Shown here: one piece after another, positions 33,049-41,886 of the stretch
Numbering within the stretch: position 1 is the first letter of the stretch
Layout of the letters: each line of letters opens with the position of its first letter
NCBI GenBank assembly: GCA_002256205.1
Contig: NKIW01000010.1
Span: 52,599-116,598 of the forward strand
DNA length: 64,000 nt
Source: Rhizobiales bacterium PAR1
GTDB lineage: Bacteria; Pseudomonadota; Alphaproteobacteria; Rhizobiales; Beijerinckiaceae
Reading direction: 5' to 3'
Made by a program: the position numbers and the translations under genes
The notes under the pieces: model-generated
Databases searched by the model: none
The model's input: the letters and a program-made list of their open reading frames with translations, nothing else
Told to the model about the DNA's origin: nothing

Positions 33049-34980
33049 TCAGACTTGCGCCGAGATCCAGCGCTGCTGGTCTTCCCAGTCGAGGGGAAGG
33101 TTTTGGGCGATGTGGCTGGCGCTGAGATGGACCGGCATTTTGTCCGCCAGGATTGATTCGATGATCTTCGGCGCGAGGAAGGCCAGGTTCAGCATCATGC
33201 TGACGTTGCGCATGGAGCGCCCCTCACGGTTTGCAATCACCTCGAGGCTTTCGGTCTTGCCTGTGTGAAGCTCATCGAGCCAGGTTCGGGCACGATGGAT
33301 CGCTTCGATCAGGCGGGCGCGGTTCCGGCGTTGGGAATTGGGCAGGTTTGGCTTTGATGTTGTGGCGTCAGTACCTTGTGAGGCGATGACCTCTTTGACG
33401 AGCGGCTGCTGCCCGAGGGTGCAGGGAATCACGATCTGCCGGGGACTGGAGTGTGGTCTTCCTGATCTCGCAGTGGCTTCGTCGTGGTTGGCCGTTTCGC
33501 CGTTCGCCCATGCGGTGCTGCTTTCAGCTCCTGAGTGGCGGTTATGTTCCCTATCTTCCGGGATCAGCGTGACGACGACGCGGTTCTCGTAGACCTCGAC
33601 ATGCTCCAGCATCGTCTCGACGAGGCGGTGAGCGTCGTTATGGTTCGATTCAAGGGAATGATCAGCAAGAGCTGCCCCGGAGGCATCGGGACGTTTCTGC
33701 TGCATGACACCGGCCTTGCCGCTGCGTTGATCGTTTAATCCAGTTTGGCTGTTCGCGTGTTGCTCCTTCCTGAGGGCTTCGGTGACCAGTGTTTCGATCG
33801 CGATGGCCGGGATGCGCGCGGGTTTGCCCGCCTTGTCCGGTGCGCCATCAAGAAGCGCGCGGGAGACATAGTAGCGGTACCTCAGGCCCCGCTTGTTCGA
33901 ATGGCTCGGGGCCATGCGATTACCGTTGGAATCATAGATCTTGCTCGTCAGCAGCGAGCGCATCTTGTGACTGGTCCGGGTTGGGCTGGATCGTTGGCTG
34001 GTCAGAAGCGCCTGGACCTTGTCAAAGGTCACGCGATCAATGATCGCCTCGTGCTCACCGGGATAATACTCTCCCTTATGGCTGATCTCGCCGACGTAGA
34101 TCCGGTTCCTCAACACCCATTGCAAAGAGCCGTAGGCGAAGGGGATGCCACCGACGGAACTGCCATCTTTTGCGACGTGCACCTGAGTGAGGATCCCTCT
34201 TTCGGTGAGGACGCGGGCAGCACCGATCGTCGAGCGTATCGCAAGATAGACCTCGAAGATCGTCCGGATCATCTCGGCCTGCTCAGGGACAATGTGGAGC
34301 TTGCGGTTTTCGACGCGGTAGCCCATCGGCACGCGTCCCCCCATAAAGATGCCCTTCTTCTTGGAGGCCGCGATCTTGTCTCTGATACGCTCGGCAGTGA
34401 CCTCACGCTCGAACTGGGCGAAGGAGAGCAGGACGTTGAGGGTCAGGCGCCCCATGCTGGTTGTCGTATTGAAGCTCTGGGTCACCGAGACAAATGAGAC
34501 ACCGCGTGCATCGAAGATCTCCACGATCTTGGCGAAGTCCGCGAGCGCTCGGGTCAGGCGATCGACCTTGTAGACCACGACGATATCGATCATCCCTGAG
34601 GCGATATCCGCGAGCAGCCGATCCAGGCCCGGCCGCTCCATCGTGCCGCCGGAATAGCCGCCATCATCATAGCGGGTCGTGATCGCCTTCCAGCCTTCAT
34701 GACGCTGGGAAGCGATATAAGCTTCACAAGCCTCTCTTTGGGCATGGAGGGAGTTGAAGTCCTGCTCCAGCCCTTCCTCGCTCGATTTGCGGGTATAGAC
34801 CGCACAGCGGAAGATCCGGGTTCCGGATGATGACGATCCCCCATGGGGTGAGGATCGCTTATCGATCACCTGTCCAGTTTTATCGCGTCTGACATGTCCG
34901 GCTTTCCCGGCTGGCTTCTTGGCGGCGAGCCCTCCCCCGCGCCGGACCAGTTCCGCATCCCCATCCCGATGGTTTGCCAT
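33049..34980 (-). CDS. Large serine recombinase
   Basis: 643 residues. The resolvase-type catalytic domain begins at about residue 57; the likely nucleophile is Ser66 in AVYTRKSSEEG, followed by YDDGGYSGGTMERPGLDRLL, VYKVDRLTRALADFAKI and FEREVTAERIRDKI. The recombinase domain follows (GRVPMGYRVENRKLHIVPEQ, LRNRIYVGEISHKGEYYPGEH) and then a region with GNRMAPSHSNKRGLRYRYYVS. The 55-residue N-terminal extension and long C-terminal tail are usual for the family. It starts 1 bp after the DUF2924 stop and catalyses site-specific integration or excision. Confidence 0.93.
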   Translation of the reverse strand: MANHRDGDAELVRRGGGLAAKKPAGKAGHVRRDKTGQVIDKRSSPHGGSSSSGTRIFRCAVYTRKSSEEGLEQDFNSLHAQREACEAYIASQRHEGWKAITTRYDDGGYSGGTMERPGLDRLLADIASGMIDIVVVYKVDRLTRALADFAKIVEIFDARGVSFVSVTQSFNTTTSMGRLTLNVLLSFAQFEREVTAERIRDKIAASKKKGIFMGGRVPMGYRVENRKLHIVPEQAEMIRTIFEVYLAIRSTIGAARVLTERGILTQVHVAKDGSSVGGIPFAYGSLQWVLRNRIYVGEISHKGEYYPGEHEAIIDRVTFDKVQALLTSQRSSPTRTSHKMRSLLTSKIYDSNGNRMAPSHSNKRGLRYRYYVSRALLDGAPDKAGKPARIPAIAIETLVTEALRKEQHANSQTGLNDQRSGKAGVMQQKRPDASGAALADHSLESNHNDAHRLVETMLEHVEVYENRVVVTLIPEDREHNRHSGAESSTAWANGETANHDEATARSGRPHSSPRQIVIPCTLGQQPLVKEVIASQGTDATTSKPNLPNSQRRNRARLIEAIHRARTWLDELHTGKTESLEVIANREGRSMRNVSMMLNLAFLAPKIIESILADKMPVHLSASHIAQNLPLDWEDQQRWISAQV

Positions 34981-34981
34981 C

Positions 34982-35866
34982 TCAGCGGCCTCCCAGCAGG
35001 GTTGGGACTTGGGCAGGGCCTGGGGTAGGGTTTAAGGGCAATGCCGGTGCAGAGGCATGCTCAAACGAGACGAAGCGAACGCCACGGGACCGCGTCCGAC
35101 CGGAGGAGGATGAAGCAGCGTTTGGCGGCGCAGCTGCCGGTGTCGCCACGGGTGCTATGGCAGACGTGATGGCTTGTGCTGCGGCGGGTAATTCGCTGTT
35201 GGAGCAAACATGCTCCTTGGTGTTCCGGCGAGGTCGAGAAGATGAGCTAAGGCGTAGGTTAGCTGGATCAGCCTGTGACGGCGCATTCACCGCTGATGAA
35301 GCGTCGACGGGCAGTTCGTTCAAAGTAGTTTTAACCGGCGTTGAAAGCAGTGTTGAACCCACCCTTTTCTTCTTCCGCTCCACCCCGAAGAAGATCCAGC
35401 CATTCCAGCTTGTCCCGGTGATCGCCTTGGCAATGACAGAGAGGGATCGGTGGCTTTCTCCGTTCCAGAGAAAGCCACCGGCGAGGGCGATGACCTCATA
35501 GACCTCACCTTGCCATTCGCGGACGAGGCGCGTTCCTGGACAGAGCGTGCGGGAGGCAGCGGCGTTTGAACCATCGCCCTCCCCTGCACCCTGTCCTGCC
35601 TTTACCCGTTCTCGTGCTGCTTCACGCGCGGCGGCAGCAAGACGCTGTTCGCCACCGCGTGACAATCCGCCATGGCGGTCGATCTGGAGGCGATAGGCCA
35701 GCGCGCGAACAAGAAGCTCGCCTGCCAACCCCTTGGGTGGTGGCTTCCGGTGCAAACGTCTCCAGAGGTCATGGATCGCATCGCGACCGAGGCCGGGAAG
35801 GTCAACGATCCGGATATCGTCGAGAGACGCACGTGATGAGTTTGAGAATGCTGCAGACTGACGCAT
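34982..35866 (-). CDS. DUF2924 domain protein
   Basis: 294 residues from the ATG at 35866, whose Shine-Dalgarno (GAGG) overlaps the stop codon of the DUF3489 gene. The DUF2924 core covers about residues 20-165 (LPGLGRDAIHDLWRRLH, LVREWQGEVYEVIALAGGF, SLSVIAKAITGTSWNGW). The rest is a Ser/Ala/Pro-rich tail. The family is found beside serine recombinases and may bind DNA, but its role is not established. The longer frame reaching 36001 overlaps the upstream gene and is not used. Confidence 0.85.
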   Translation of the reverse strand: MRQSAAFSNSSRASLDDIRIVDLPGLGRDAIHDLWRRLHRKPPPKGLAGELLVRALAYRLQIDRHGGLSRGGEQRLAAAAREAARERVKAGQGAGEGDGSNAAASRTLCPGTRLVREWQGEVYEVIALAGGFLWNGESHRSLSVIAKAITGTSWNGWIFFGVERKKKRVGSTLLSTPVKTTLNELPVDASSAVNAPSQADPANLRLSSSSRPRRNTKEHVCSNSELPAAAQAITSAIAPVATPAAAPPNAASSSSGRTRSRGVRFVSFEHASAPALPLNPTPGPAQVPTLLGGR

Positions 35867-35873
35867 GGAAGCC

Positions 35874-36578
35874 TCACGCGGCAGGAGCGGAGGTGGCGGA
35901 CGCAGAAGTGATAGGCGCAGGGGCGGCAGGCACAAGAGCAGGCGCAGCCAAGCGATACCGGCTGCTCCCGCCCTCGCCTCCGGGCAGCCGCTCAATCGCA
36001 TGCCCGCGTTTGCGCAAACCGCTCAACACAGCGCGTGTCGTATGCGGGAGCCATCCCGTCCCGGCCATCAGGGCGTCGAGTGTCGCTCCCTCGGGGCGAG
36101 CCAGCAGTTCAAGCACCGCCGCCTGCTTCGAGCCCGCGCGAGGCTGCTGTGGAGAATGGCTTACGAGATCGTGACCGAAGGGTTCAGGAATTGCTGGATC
36201 AGCAGGTGCCAGCTCCGGGGCTGGATCACTTCCGGCGCCGGTTTCAAGATCGGAGCCAAGAGCAAGATGATTGCTCGGGGCAGAAGCCTCAACAACTGCA
36301 TCCACTTCGCCGTCCACAGTGATGCCGAGCGCGGCCAGTCCAGCCGGGGAAATCACCGGGCATGCTTCAGCGCGATCATCCTCGGGTTGGCCTGCATCGC
36401 CATCACCAGACACCGGAGCGGATTGCACCAGCCCCTTCCCCGCCAGCGAAGCCATCACGCGTCGGAATACACCGCCCCTCAGATGCACCGGCGGGATAAT
36501 CTTTCCCTCCGGGTGCTGCGAGGCCTGCGAGAGCAGCACGAGCTGCGTATCCGTCAAAGCTTGAGAGTTGGTCATCAT
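35874..36578 (-). CDS. DUF3489 domain protein
   Basis: 234 residues with two parts. The N-terminus is winged-helix-like (LTDTQLVLLSQASQHPEG, VFRRVMASLAGKGLV). The C-terminal DUF3489 segment, about residues 150-205, reads AVLELLARPEGATLDALMAG and then WLPHTTRAVLSGLRKRGH. The two halves are joined by an acidic linker. It is the first gene of the DUF3489-DUF2924-recombinase cassette, which is common in alphaproteobacterial genomes and plasmids. DNA binding is inferred from the helix-turn-helix look. Confidence 0.85.
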   Translation of the reverse strand: MMTNSQALTDTQLVLLSQASQHPEGKIIPPVHLRGGVFRRVMASLAGKGLVQSAPVSGDGDAGQPEDDRAEACPVISPAGLAALGITVDGEVDAVVEASAPSNHLALGSDLETGAGSDPAPELAPADPAIPEPFGHDLVSHSPQQPRAGSKQAAVLELLARPEGATLDALMAGTGWLPHTTRAVLSGLRKRGHAIERLPGGEGGSSRYRLAAPALVPAAPAPITSASATSAPAA

Positions 36579-36864
36579 CGGGATCCCGGTTCAGGTTCGA
36601 CGGTCTCGGCATCGCGCCGCCGTCACCACCTGAAGCCCCGGTCCCGATGCAGCCCAACCGCATCACCCGAGGCAAGATCCGTCAGCGCCCAGCGCCGACC
36701 GTGCCAACACACATGCTTGCTTTATCAACAAAGGGAAGTCGGAAGTGGGGAGTGGAACTAGAAAACTGCTTTCCACCAGCATGCAGTCAGAAAAGCGCCC
36801 CATTGCCGTCATTAGTGCTTTGTTGCGCAAGCCCGCAACCGGACATGCAAATGCAACTAAATAG
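36579..36864. other. Non-coding region between the cassette and the LysR gene
   Basis: 286 bp with no credible gene. It should carry the promoter of the recombinase cassette and the 3' end of the LysR transcript. Confidence 0.4.
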
Positions 36865-37758
36865 CTAGGGGTACTGCAAACCTCGTGCCTCGTCTTTCAG
36901 CCAAGCACAAAACCGGATCGCCAGCTTATTGTCGCGGCGGTGTCGGCGGGCAATATAGCGATAACCCGTCTCTACAAATCCGAACGGTGCAATAAGGCGT
37001 CCTGTTGCAAGATCATCGAGAACAAGATGATAAGGCACGGCACAGGCACCGAGACCGCTCGCGGCGGCTTCAATCGCAAAATAATAGTGATCGTATTCGC
37101 TCGTATTTCCCATGTCACCAGCCGACGGATCAATGCCCATTCCCTCGAGCCAGCTCGACCATGCATTCGGGCGGGTTCTTGTTGTCAATTGGTTCACCCG
37201 ACCAAGATCAGCAATTTCGGCAATGCCCTTTTCCTGAATGAGTCTGGTTGCCAGCACGATGCCCAGTTGTTCAGAAAACAGAACGACATCCTCGGCGTTT
37301 GGTCTGGTTACACTATCGATGACGAGGATCGATAGATCGAGACGCCCCTGCGGGACATTGATTTTCGGATCTTTGGTACTCAGCCGAACATCGGTCTGGG
37401 GATTTTCCGCATAAAAGTGATGCAACCGAGGAATGAGCCATCGCATCGCGAACGTGCTAAGGCACGCAACGTCCAGAACACTAGCCTCCGTTTCAGTGAT
37501 GGCCCGCACAGCTGCCTCGATCTCATTGAAGGCATCACTCAATGCGGGAGCGAGTGACTTGCCTGCGTCCGTAAGGACCGGGCTGTGCCGGGTACCCTGA
37601 AAAAGAGGGACACCCAGATAGTCTTCAAGTTGCCGAACCTGCCGGCTGATCGCACCATGAGTGACACCCAACTCTTCCGCAGCATTGAGCTGACGGCCAA
37701 GGCGTGCCGCTGCCTCGAAGGCGCGTAAGGCGTTCAGAGGAACATTCTTTCGTTTCAT
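36865..37758 (-). CDS. LysR family transcriptional regulator (GcvA-like)
   Basis: 297 residues from the ATG at 37758 (MKRKNVPLNALRAFEAAAR). The N-terminal winged helix is complete (QLNAAEELGVTHGAISRQVRQLEDYLG), followed by the periplasmic-binding-protein-like effector domain. The form PLNALRAFEAAARLG is typical of the GcvA branch. A 17-bp palindrome lies directly upstream of its start, between it and the divergent tautomerase gene, which is the likely target. The inducer is unknown. Confidence 0.92.
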   Translation of the reverse strand: MKRKNVPLNALRAFEAAARLGRQLNAAEELGVTHGAISRQVRQLEDYLGVPLFQGTRHSPVLTDAGKSLAPALSDAFNEIEAAVRAITETEASVLDVACLSTFAMRWLIPRLHHFYAENPQTDVRLSTKDPKINVPQGRLDLSILVIDSVTRPNAEDVVLFSEQLGIVLATRLIQEKGIAEIADLGRVNQLTTRTRPNAWSSWLEGMGIDPSAGDMGNTSEYDHYYFAIEAAASGLGACAVPYHLVLDDLATGRLIAPFGFVETGYRYIARRHRRDNKLAIRFCAWLKDEARGLQYP

Positions 37759-37759
37759 A

Positions 37760-37776
37760 TGTGATATTTTATCACA
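37760..37776. promoter_or_regulatory. Candidate LysR operator
   Basis: TGTGATA-TTT-TATCACA is a perfect palindrome in the divergent promoter region between the LysR and tautomerase genes. It fits the T-N11-A style of LysR sites. Confidence 0.6.
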
Positions 37777-37863
37777 ATTTATCTCCGGAAACATCGTTAT
37801 CTGGGCGATTTGTCCCGCTGTAGAAGTGGCTTCGAAACGTGTTGCCAGCCATCGGGAGAAACC

Positions 37864-38271
37864 ATGCCTTTCGTCAGAACCGCAGTCCGCCAGGGGATCG
37901 ACGCAATCAAAAAGAAAGAGATCGTTGAATGCATCCATGATGCGCTCGTTTCCGCGATAAGCATGCCGGAGGACGAGCTTTTCAATATCGTCAGCGAATA
38001 TGATCCAGCTGATTTCTTTTACAGTCGAACTTTCAACGGCATTGCACGATCTGAATTCCTGATCGCTATCGAAATTACGATGCGCCGTGGCCGCAGCGAT
38101 GCGATGAAGAAAGCGCTCTACGCGGCAATCACAGCGAACCTTGCTTCACGAGCGGAGGTTTCAACGAAAGACGTTTTTATCTTCCTCCATGAGAATGACT
38201 ATTCCGACTGGTCCGTCGGGAACGGCGTATTTGCCATGACTTTGAACCAACAGCGTGGGACCGACATCTGA
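37864..38271 (+). CDS. Tautomerase family protein
   Basis: 135 residues from the ATG at 37864. After Met removal, Pro becomes the N-terminal residue (PFVRTAVRQG), the catalytic base of the 4-oxalocrotonate tautomerase superfamily. The length and the IFLHENDYSDWSVGNGVFA segment point to the longer two-repeat (Tautomerase_2) branch. It is transcribed away from the LysR gene. The substrate is unknown. Confidence 0.85.
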   Translation: MPFVRTAVRQGIDAIKKKEIVECIHDALVSAISMPEDELFNIVSEYDPADFFYSRTFNGIARSEFLIAIEITMRRGRSDAMKKALYAAITANLASRAEVSTKDVFIFLHENDYSDWSVGNGVFAMTLNQQRGTDI

Positions 38272-38762
38272 TGAATTTGGCTTCGTCTAAGCAAATGATG
38301 GATGGTTTTTCGAGAGAAGGATGCTCGCGTTCTATGCGAGCTTTCCTCATCTAATGCCTGTCAGCAACACGCTTCCCCGTTATCGCCTTTGCTGAATTCG
38401 AAGCCTTGGAGGCAACTGAGCGCCCCGGTGCGGTCGCTCGCAGTCCCAAGGAGGTGGACCGGAACCGGACGTCCGCAGCGCCTCGAAAACTGGGGGCTAT
38501 TCATAGCAGGCACGTTGCCAATTCCAAGCGACAGGTCGCAGAGCTTTCTTGAGGTCGCAAACTTGCTCATTTTTACGGGACTGGGCATGTCGAGCGGAAT
38601 GCTCACATTGGCCAACTGGTTCGTCCGCGATCTGATCGAATGGTTTAGACACTAGGAGCGGTGTAAGGTTTCCTCAGCCAGATGCCTTTCCTGTCGCGGC
38701 GCAGCAATCCACCAGCACGGGAAACGCTTTTCAAAAAAGGCCTGATCGCGTATCGCATCGGC
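38272..38762. other. Region without a clear gene
   Basis: About 490 bp. A 117-codon frame (38302-38655, plus) ends in a hydrophobic stretch (FLEVANLLIFTGLGMSSGM) but has odd composition and no good start context. It may be a relic or chance. Confidence 0.35.
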
Positions 38763-39182
38763 ATGTGGCTCAACCAACGAACTGTCGATGCAATCCGTAT
38801 CATGGCGGCACTGGCACAACGTTGGCCGGCACGCTGGCGCACCTCTGACATTCCGGAAGAGACCGGCATCTCCTTCATGAATGTGCAGAAAACGGTGCAT
38901 GCCCTCGGGCTCGCGCAATTGCTTGAGACGCATCGAGGGCGTAGCGGCGGGGTCCAGCTCGCTCGGGCGCCGGAAACCATCACCATCAGCGAAATCGTGC
39001 GCGTTTTCGAACCCAAGGATTGCCCGGTGAATTTCCTGATGGCCTCGACGGTCGATGCTTCGATATCGAAGCTGCTGTTCGAGGCCCATCGCGGTTTTTT
39101 CCATCCTCTTGAGCGCATCACCCTCGCCGAACTCGGGTATATCCACGAAAAGGCGGCGCGCAGCCGACTGCTCCGGAACTGA
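38763..39182 (+). CDS. Rrf2 family transcriptional regulator without cluster cysteines
   Basis: 139 residues from the ATG at 38763 (MWLNQRTVDAIRIMAALAQ), the usual Rrf2 beginning. A frame from 38682 adds 27 residues. The winged helix covers WRTSDIPEETGISFMNVQKTVHALG and is followed by the wing ETHRGRSGGVQLAR. Where RirA, IscR and NsrR carry three Cys ligands, only one Cys is present (VFEPKDCPVNF), so an Fe-S cluster of the usual kind is unlikely. It faces hemP tail to tail, 6 bp apart. Confidence 0.82.
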   Translation: MWLNQRTVDAIRIMAALAQRWPARWRTSDIPEETGISFMNVQKTVHALGLAQLLETHRGRSGGVQLARAPETITISEIVRVFEPKDCPVNFLMASTVDASISKLLFEAHRGFFHPLERITLAELGYIHEKAARSRLLRN

Positions 39183-39188
39183 TCCGCC

Positions 39189-39389
39189 CTATTTTGTCAG
39201 GATCAGTTTCTCCGCGGCGGTAATGCGCAGGCGGTATTCCCCGCCGTTGTGGACGAGAATGACCTCCTTCGCATCCCCCAGAATGGTGGCGACATCCAGT
39301 CGTACGATGCCAGTTGAAACGATCGGAACGGGCGTCGGCTCGGGGGATACAGAAAGGTTGCTAGCTGGTGGGCGTGACGGGGCGATCAT
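39189..39389 (-). CDS. hemP: Hemin uptake protein HemP
   Basis: 66 residues. The conserved C-terminal half reads VEVILVHN-like text: KEVILVHNGGEYRLRITAAEKLILTK, of which VHNGGEYRLRIT and KLILTK are the family signature. In rhizobia the small HemP/HmuP protein supports haem uptake and co-activates the haem receptor gene. Upstream (39390-39485) are an ICE-like half-palindrome and a perfect IRO-type inverted repeat, as expected for an iron-repressed gene. Confidence 0.88.
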   Translation of the reverse strand: MIAPSRPPASNLSVSPEPTPVPIVSTGIVRLDVATILGDAKEVILVHNGGEYRLRITAAEKLILTK

Positions 39390-39414
39390 GTCTGATATAG
39401 TCCTGCCTGGATAG

Positions 39415-39429
39415 TTTAGAACTGCTAAA
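39415..39429. promoter_or_regulatory. Imperfect Irr/ICE-like site upstream of hemP
   Basis: TTTAGAACTGCTAAA matches the left half of the iron-control element (TTTAGAA) exactly and the right half imperfectly, with short spacing. It lies 26 bp before the hemP ATG. Confidence 0.4.
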
Positions 39430-39453
39430 AACTGTTATTTTTCTGAATGTTAT

Positions 39454-39480
39454 ATATTTTGACGATAAATGTCAAAATAT
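39454..39480. promoter_or_regulatory. IRO-type (RirA) box upstream of hemP
   Basis: ATATTTTGAC and GTCAAAATAT form a perfect 10-bp inverted repeat with a 7-nt spacer, which contains TTGA-N9-TCAA, the published RirA-box pattern of rhizobia. It lies 65 bp before hemP and 6 bp after the FMN-dehydrogenase gene, so a transcript hairpin is an alternative role. Confidence 0.6.
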
Positions 39481-39485
39481 TAAGG

Positions 39486-40577
39486 TCAGGGAAGTGGTCT
39501 GGCAGTCGCGGTGATCACCGCAGCCCGGGTGATCATATCCGGTGTCCTGAGCCCGCAGAGCGCCATGGCCGCAGCGCATTCCTCCGCCAGCAGGCGCAGG
39601 GCATGGGCCGCGCTCTGTGCGCCACCCACCGCCAGTGCGGCCGCGACGGGACGGCCGACGAGCACGGCAGAGGCCCCGAGCGCCAGCGCCTTCACGATAT
39701 CGGTTCCACGCCGGATGCCGCCATCGAGCAGAACCGGCACGCGCCCGGCGACCTTCCGGGCCACCGCCTCCAGCGTGAGCACGCCGGGGATTGCAGTATC
39801 AAGCGTGCGACCACCGTGATTGGAGACGATCACGCCATCTACGCCAAGGGCGAGCGCGTCTTCGGCGTCATCCGCGTGAAGAATGCCCTTGATGAGGATC
39901 GGCAGCTTTGTGTTCTGCCGTAGCCAGGCGATATCCGCCGTACGGGGTGCCGAAGCCAGCAACCGGTCGAAGATGGGATCGCCGTGCATTGGCATCATGG
40001 GACCGGATGTCGGCCCAAGATTGACGGCGCGGATACCGTCGGGAAGCCGGAACCCTGTGCGCATCTCCCGGTTGCGCAAGCCGTTGATCGGCGCATCGAC
40101 GGTGACGACAATCGCCCTGTAGCCGGCGGCTTCTGCACGGCGTAAGAGGTGAAGCGTCTGGGCCCGTTCTGGCTGGAGATAGAGTTGGAACCATTGCGGT
40201 GCGCCTTCGCCCGCCCCGGCCGCCGCCTCGATGGAGGTGCTGGCGAGTGTGGAGAGCACGAAGCCGGTCTCCATTGCAGCAGCAGCCTGCGCTGTCGCAA
40301 TCTCGCCCGCCGGATGGAACAGCTTCTGGTAGGCGAGTGGCGCCACCAGAATCGGGACGCTATAGCGGTCGCCGAACAGTGTGACGGCGGTATTCCCGCC
40401 CCGGAGATCGCGAAGGACACGCGGAACAAGCGCCATCTCATCGAAGGCCGTGCGATTGGCCCGCAACGTGATTTCATCTGCCGCGCCGCCGAAGAGATAG
40501 GCGGCTTCCGGCACCCCGAGCACGCCCTGCGCCAGAGCTTCATAATCCGCGAGGCAGACTGGAACGGGCGTGCTCAT
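39486..40577 (-). CDS. FMN-dependent alpha-hydroxy-acid dehydrogenase/oxidase
   Basis: 363 residues of the lactate dehydrogenase (LldD)/glycolate oxidase family. The catalytic base His254 and Arg257 are in VSNHGGRTLD, Lys230 in LPILIKGI binds FMN N1, and the phosphate loop is LLDGGIRRGTDIVKALALGA. The hydroxy acid used is not readable. It overlaps the tonB gene by 4 bp (ATGA), so it belongs to the iron-transport operon. The link may be handling of alpha-hydroxy-carboxylate ligands of iron, which is inference. Confidence 0.87.
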   Translation of the reverse strand: MSTPVPVCLADYEALAQGVLGVPEAAYLFGGAADEITLRANRTAFDEMALVPRVLRDLRGGNTAVTLFGDRYSVPILVAPLAYQKLFHPAGEIATAQAAAAMETGFVLSTLASTSIEAAAGAGEGAPQWFQLYLQPERAQTLHLLRRAEAAGYRAIVVTVDAPINGLRNREMRTGFRLPDGIRAVNLGPTSGPMMPMHGDPIFDRLLASAPRTADIAWLRQNTKLPILIKGILHADDAEDALALGVDGVIVSNHGGRTLDTAIPGVLTLEAVARKVAGRVPVLLDGGIRRGTDIVKALALGASAVLVGRPVAAALAVGGAQSAAHALRLLAEECAAAMALCGLRTPDMITRAAVITATARPLP

Positions 40578-41404
40578 TTGGCCGAAAACCGCATCGGCAG
40601 CGTGAAGGCAAGGTTTGAGCCCGCAAGTTGAACTGGGGGCTTCGGCAGGGGATTGGCCCGTTGAAGCACCGCCACTGCCGCCTGATCGAGCAGTGCATGC
40701 CCGGCGCTGCGCACAACCTGCACATCGCTGACGCGCCCATCGGCATCAAGCGTGAAGGAGACCAACGCCTCGCCGCCCAGCCGTTTTGCGCGGGCCTGCT
40801 CCGGGTAGTGCTTGAAGCGCACGATATGGGTGAAGATCCGGCGCTGCCAATCTTCGATTTTCCGGCGCGCTTCGGCCGCATTGCCCTCATCTGGCGCGCG
40901 GGCAACATCGCCTTCGGTTTGCCCCATCTGTTCGGGCGCAGCCTCGGCGACAGTGTTTGCCTGGCTTGATTGCTCCTGCTTCTGCTCAACCATCGCTTCC
41001 GAGGTCTGCACTTCGGTTTGTGTATCGCTTTCCTTGAGTGTCCGTTCCTGCGCAAGGCGCAGGTCTTCGTCGACCGGCGTTGTCGGCGAGGCCTGTTCGG
41101 TCGGAAGATCTACTTCCCGCTTTTTCGATAGGGTTTCGTCGAGGTGCGAGGTTGCCGGTCTGTCTTCGGCATCGTGATCGGCGGACTCGAGGGTGAAGAC
41201 GCTTTCGGCGCTGGCAACAACCGGAGAAAATTCGATCACCGTTTCCCCGCCGGCAATGTCATCTGCCACCGGTGCTAGCATGATCCGCGCGCCCGCGACT
41301 CCGGCCGCACCGAGGTGGAGCCCAGCAACAATGGCAAGGGATTTGGCCCAGGGTGCCAGCGTGACGACCACCGAGACCGGGGCAAGGAAGGGTGAATGCT
41401 GCAT
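40574..41404 (-). CDS. tonB: TonB family energy-transducing protein
   Basis: 276 residues. One N-terminal membrane segment (LAPWAKSLAIVAGLHLGAAG), an acidic Gln/Glu-rich periplasmic linker, and a C-terminal TonB domain (HIVRFKHYPEQARAKRLGGE, GRVSDVQVVRSAGHALLDQA). It spans the periplasm and opens the siderophore receptor. Its ATG overlaps the exbD stop by one base (TGATG). The gene lies between the FMN-dehydrogenase gene and exbD. Confidence 0.9.
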   Translation of the reverse strand: MQHSPFLAPVSVVVTLAPWAKSLAIVAGLHLGAAGVAGARIMLAPVADDIAGGETVIEFSPVVASAESVFTLESADHDAEDRPATSHLDETLSKKREVDLPTEQASPTTPVDEDLRLAQERTLKESDTQTEVQTSEAMVEQKQEQSSQANTVAEAAPEQMGQTEGDVARAPDEGNAAEARRKIEDWQRRIFTHIVRFKHYPEQARAKRLGGEALVSFTLDADGRVSDVQVVRSAGHALLDQAAVAVLQRANPLPKPPVQLAGSNLAFTLPMRFSAK

Positions 41405-41877
41405 CAGCGTGTCTCCCTGGCAGCGGGCTCGGCTGGTGCTGGCGCAACACCGGGCGTCGGGGCGGCATCGAGCGCGACCAGCGCGACCCGGAGGTAGCCG
41501 TTGGCGCGCAGTTCATTGAACAGCTTCATGATGTCACCATAGGGTATGGTCTTGTCCGCACGGAGGAACAGCCGGGTCTCGCGCTTGATGCCGGTTGCCA
41601 TATCGACCACGGAGCCGAGGCGCGCCCAGTCCACGGCCTCGTCGCCGACGGCGAGCGAGAGATCGGCTTTAAGCGTTACATAAACCGGCTTATCTTGCCG
41701 CGGGGCGGGTTGCGCGCTTGAAGCTGGAAGATCAACCGGGACATCCACGGTTGAGATCGGCGCCGCGACCATGAAGATGATGAGCAGCACGAGAATGACG
41801 TCGATGAACGGCGTGACATCGATTTCGCCGTTTTCGACAAGATCATCTTCGCCGCCGGATTTGATCGAAAACCCCAT
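41404..41877 (-). CDS. exbD: Biopolymer transport protein ExbD
   Basis: 157 residues with one membrane segment carrying the proton-handling Asp (INVTPFIDVILVLLIIF-type; here DVTPFIDVILVLLIIFMVAA). The periplasmic domain follows (KPVYVTLKADLSLAVGD). It forms the proton-driven motor with ExbB. It starts 9 bp after exbB. Confidence 0.93.
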   Translation of the reverse strand: MGFSIKSGGEDDLVENGEIDVTPFIDVILVLLIIFMVAAPISTVDVPVDLPASSAQPAPRQDKPVYVTLKADLSLAVGDEAVDWARLGSVVDMATGIKRETRLFLRADKTIPYGDIMKLFNELRANGYLRVALVALDAAPTPGVAPAPAEPAARETR

Positions 41878-41886
41878 GATCGCCTC

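Noticed and set aside
38302..38655. Possible 117-residue gene between the tautomerase and Rrf2 genes
   Set aside because: No ribosome site, uneven composition and no recognisable domain; listed only as a region.
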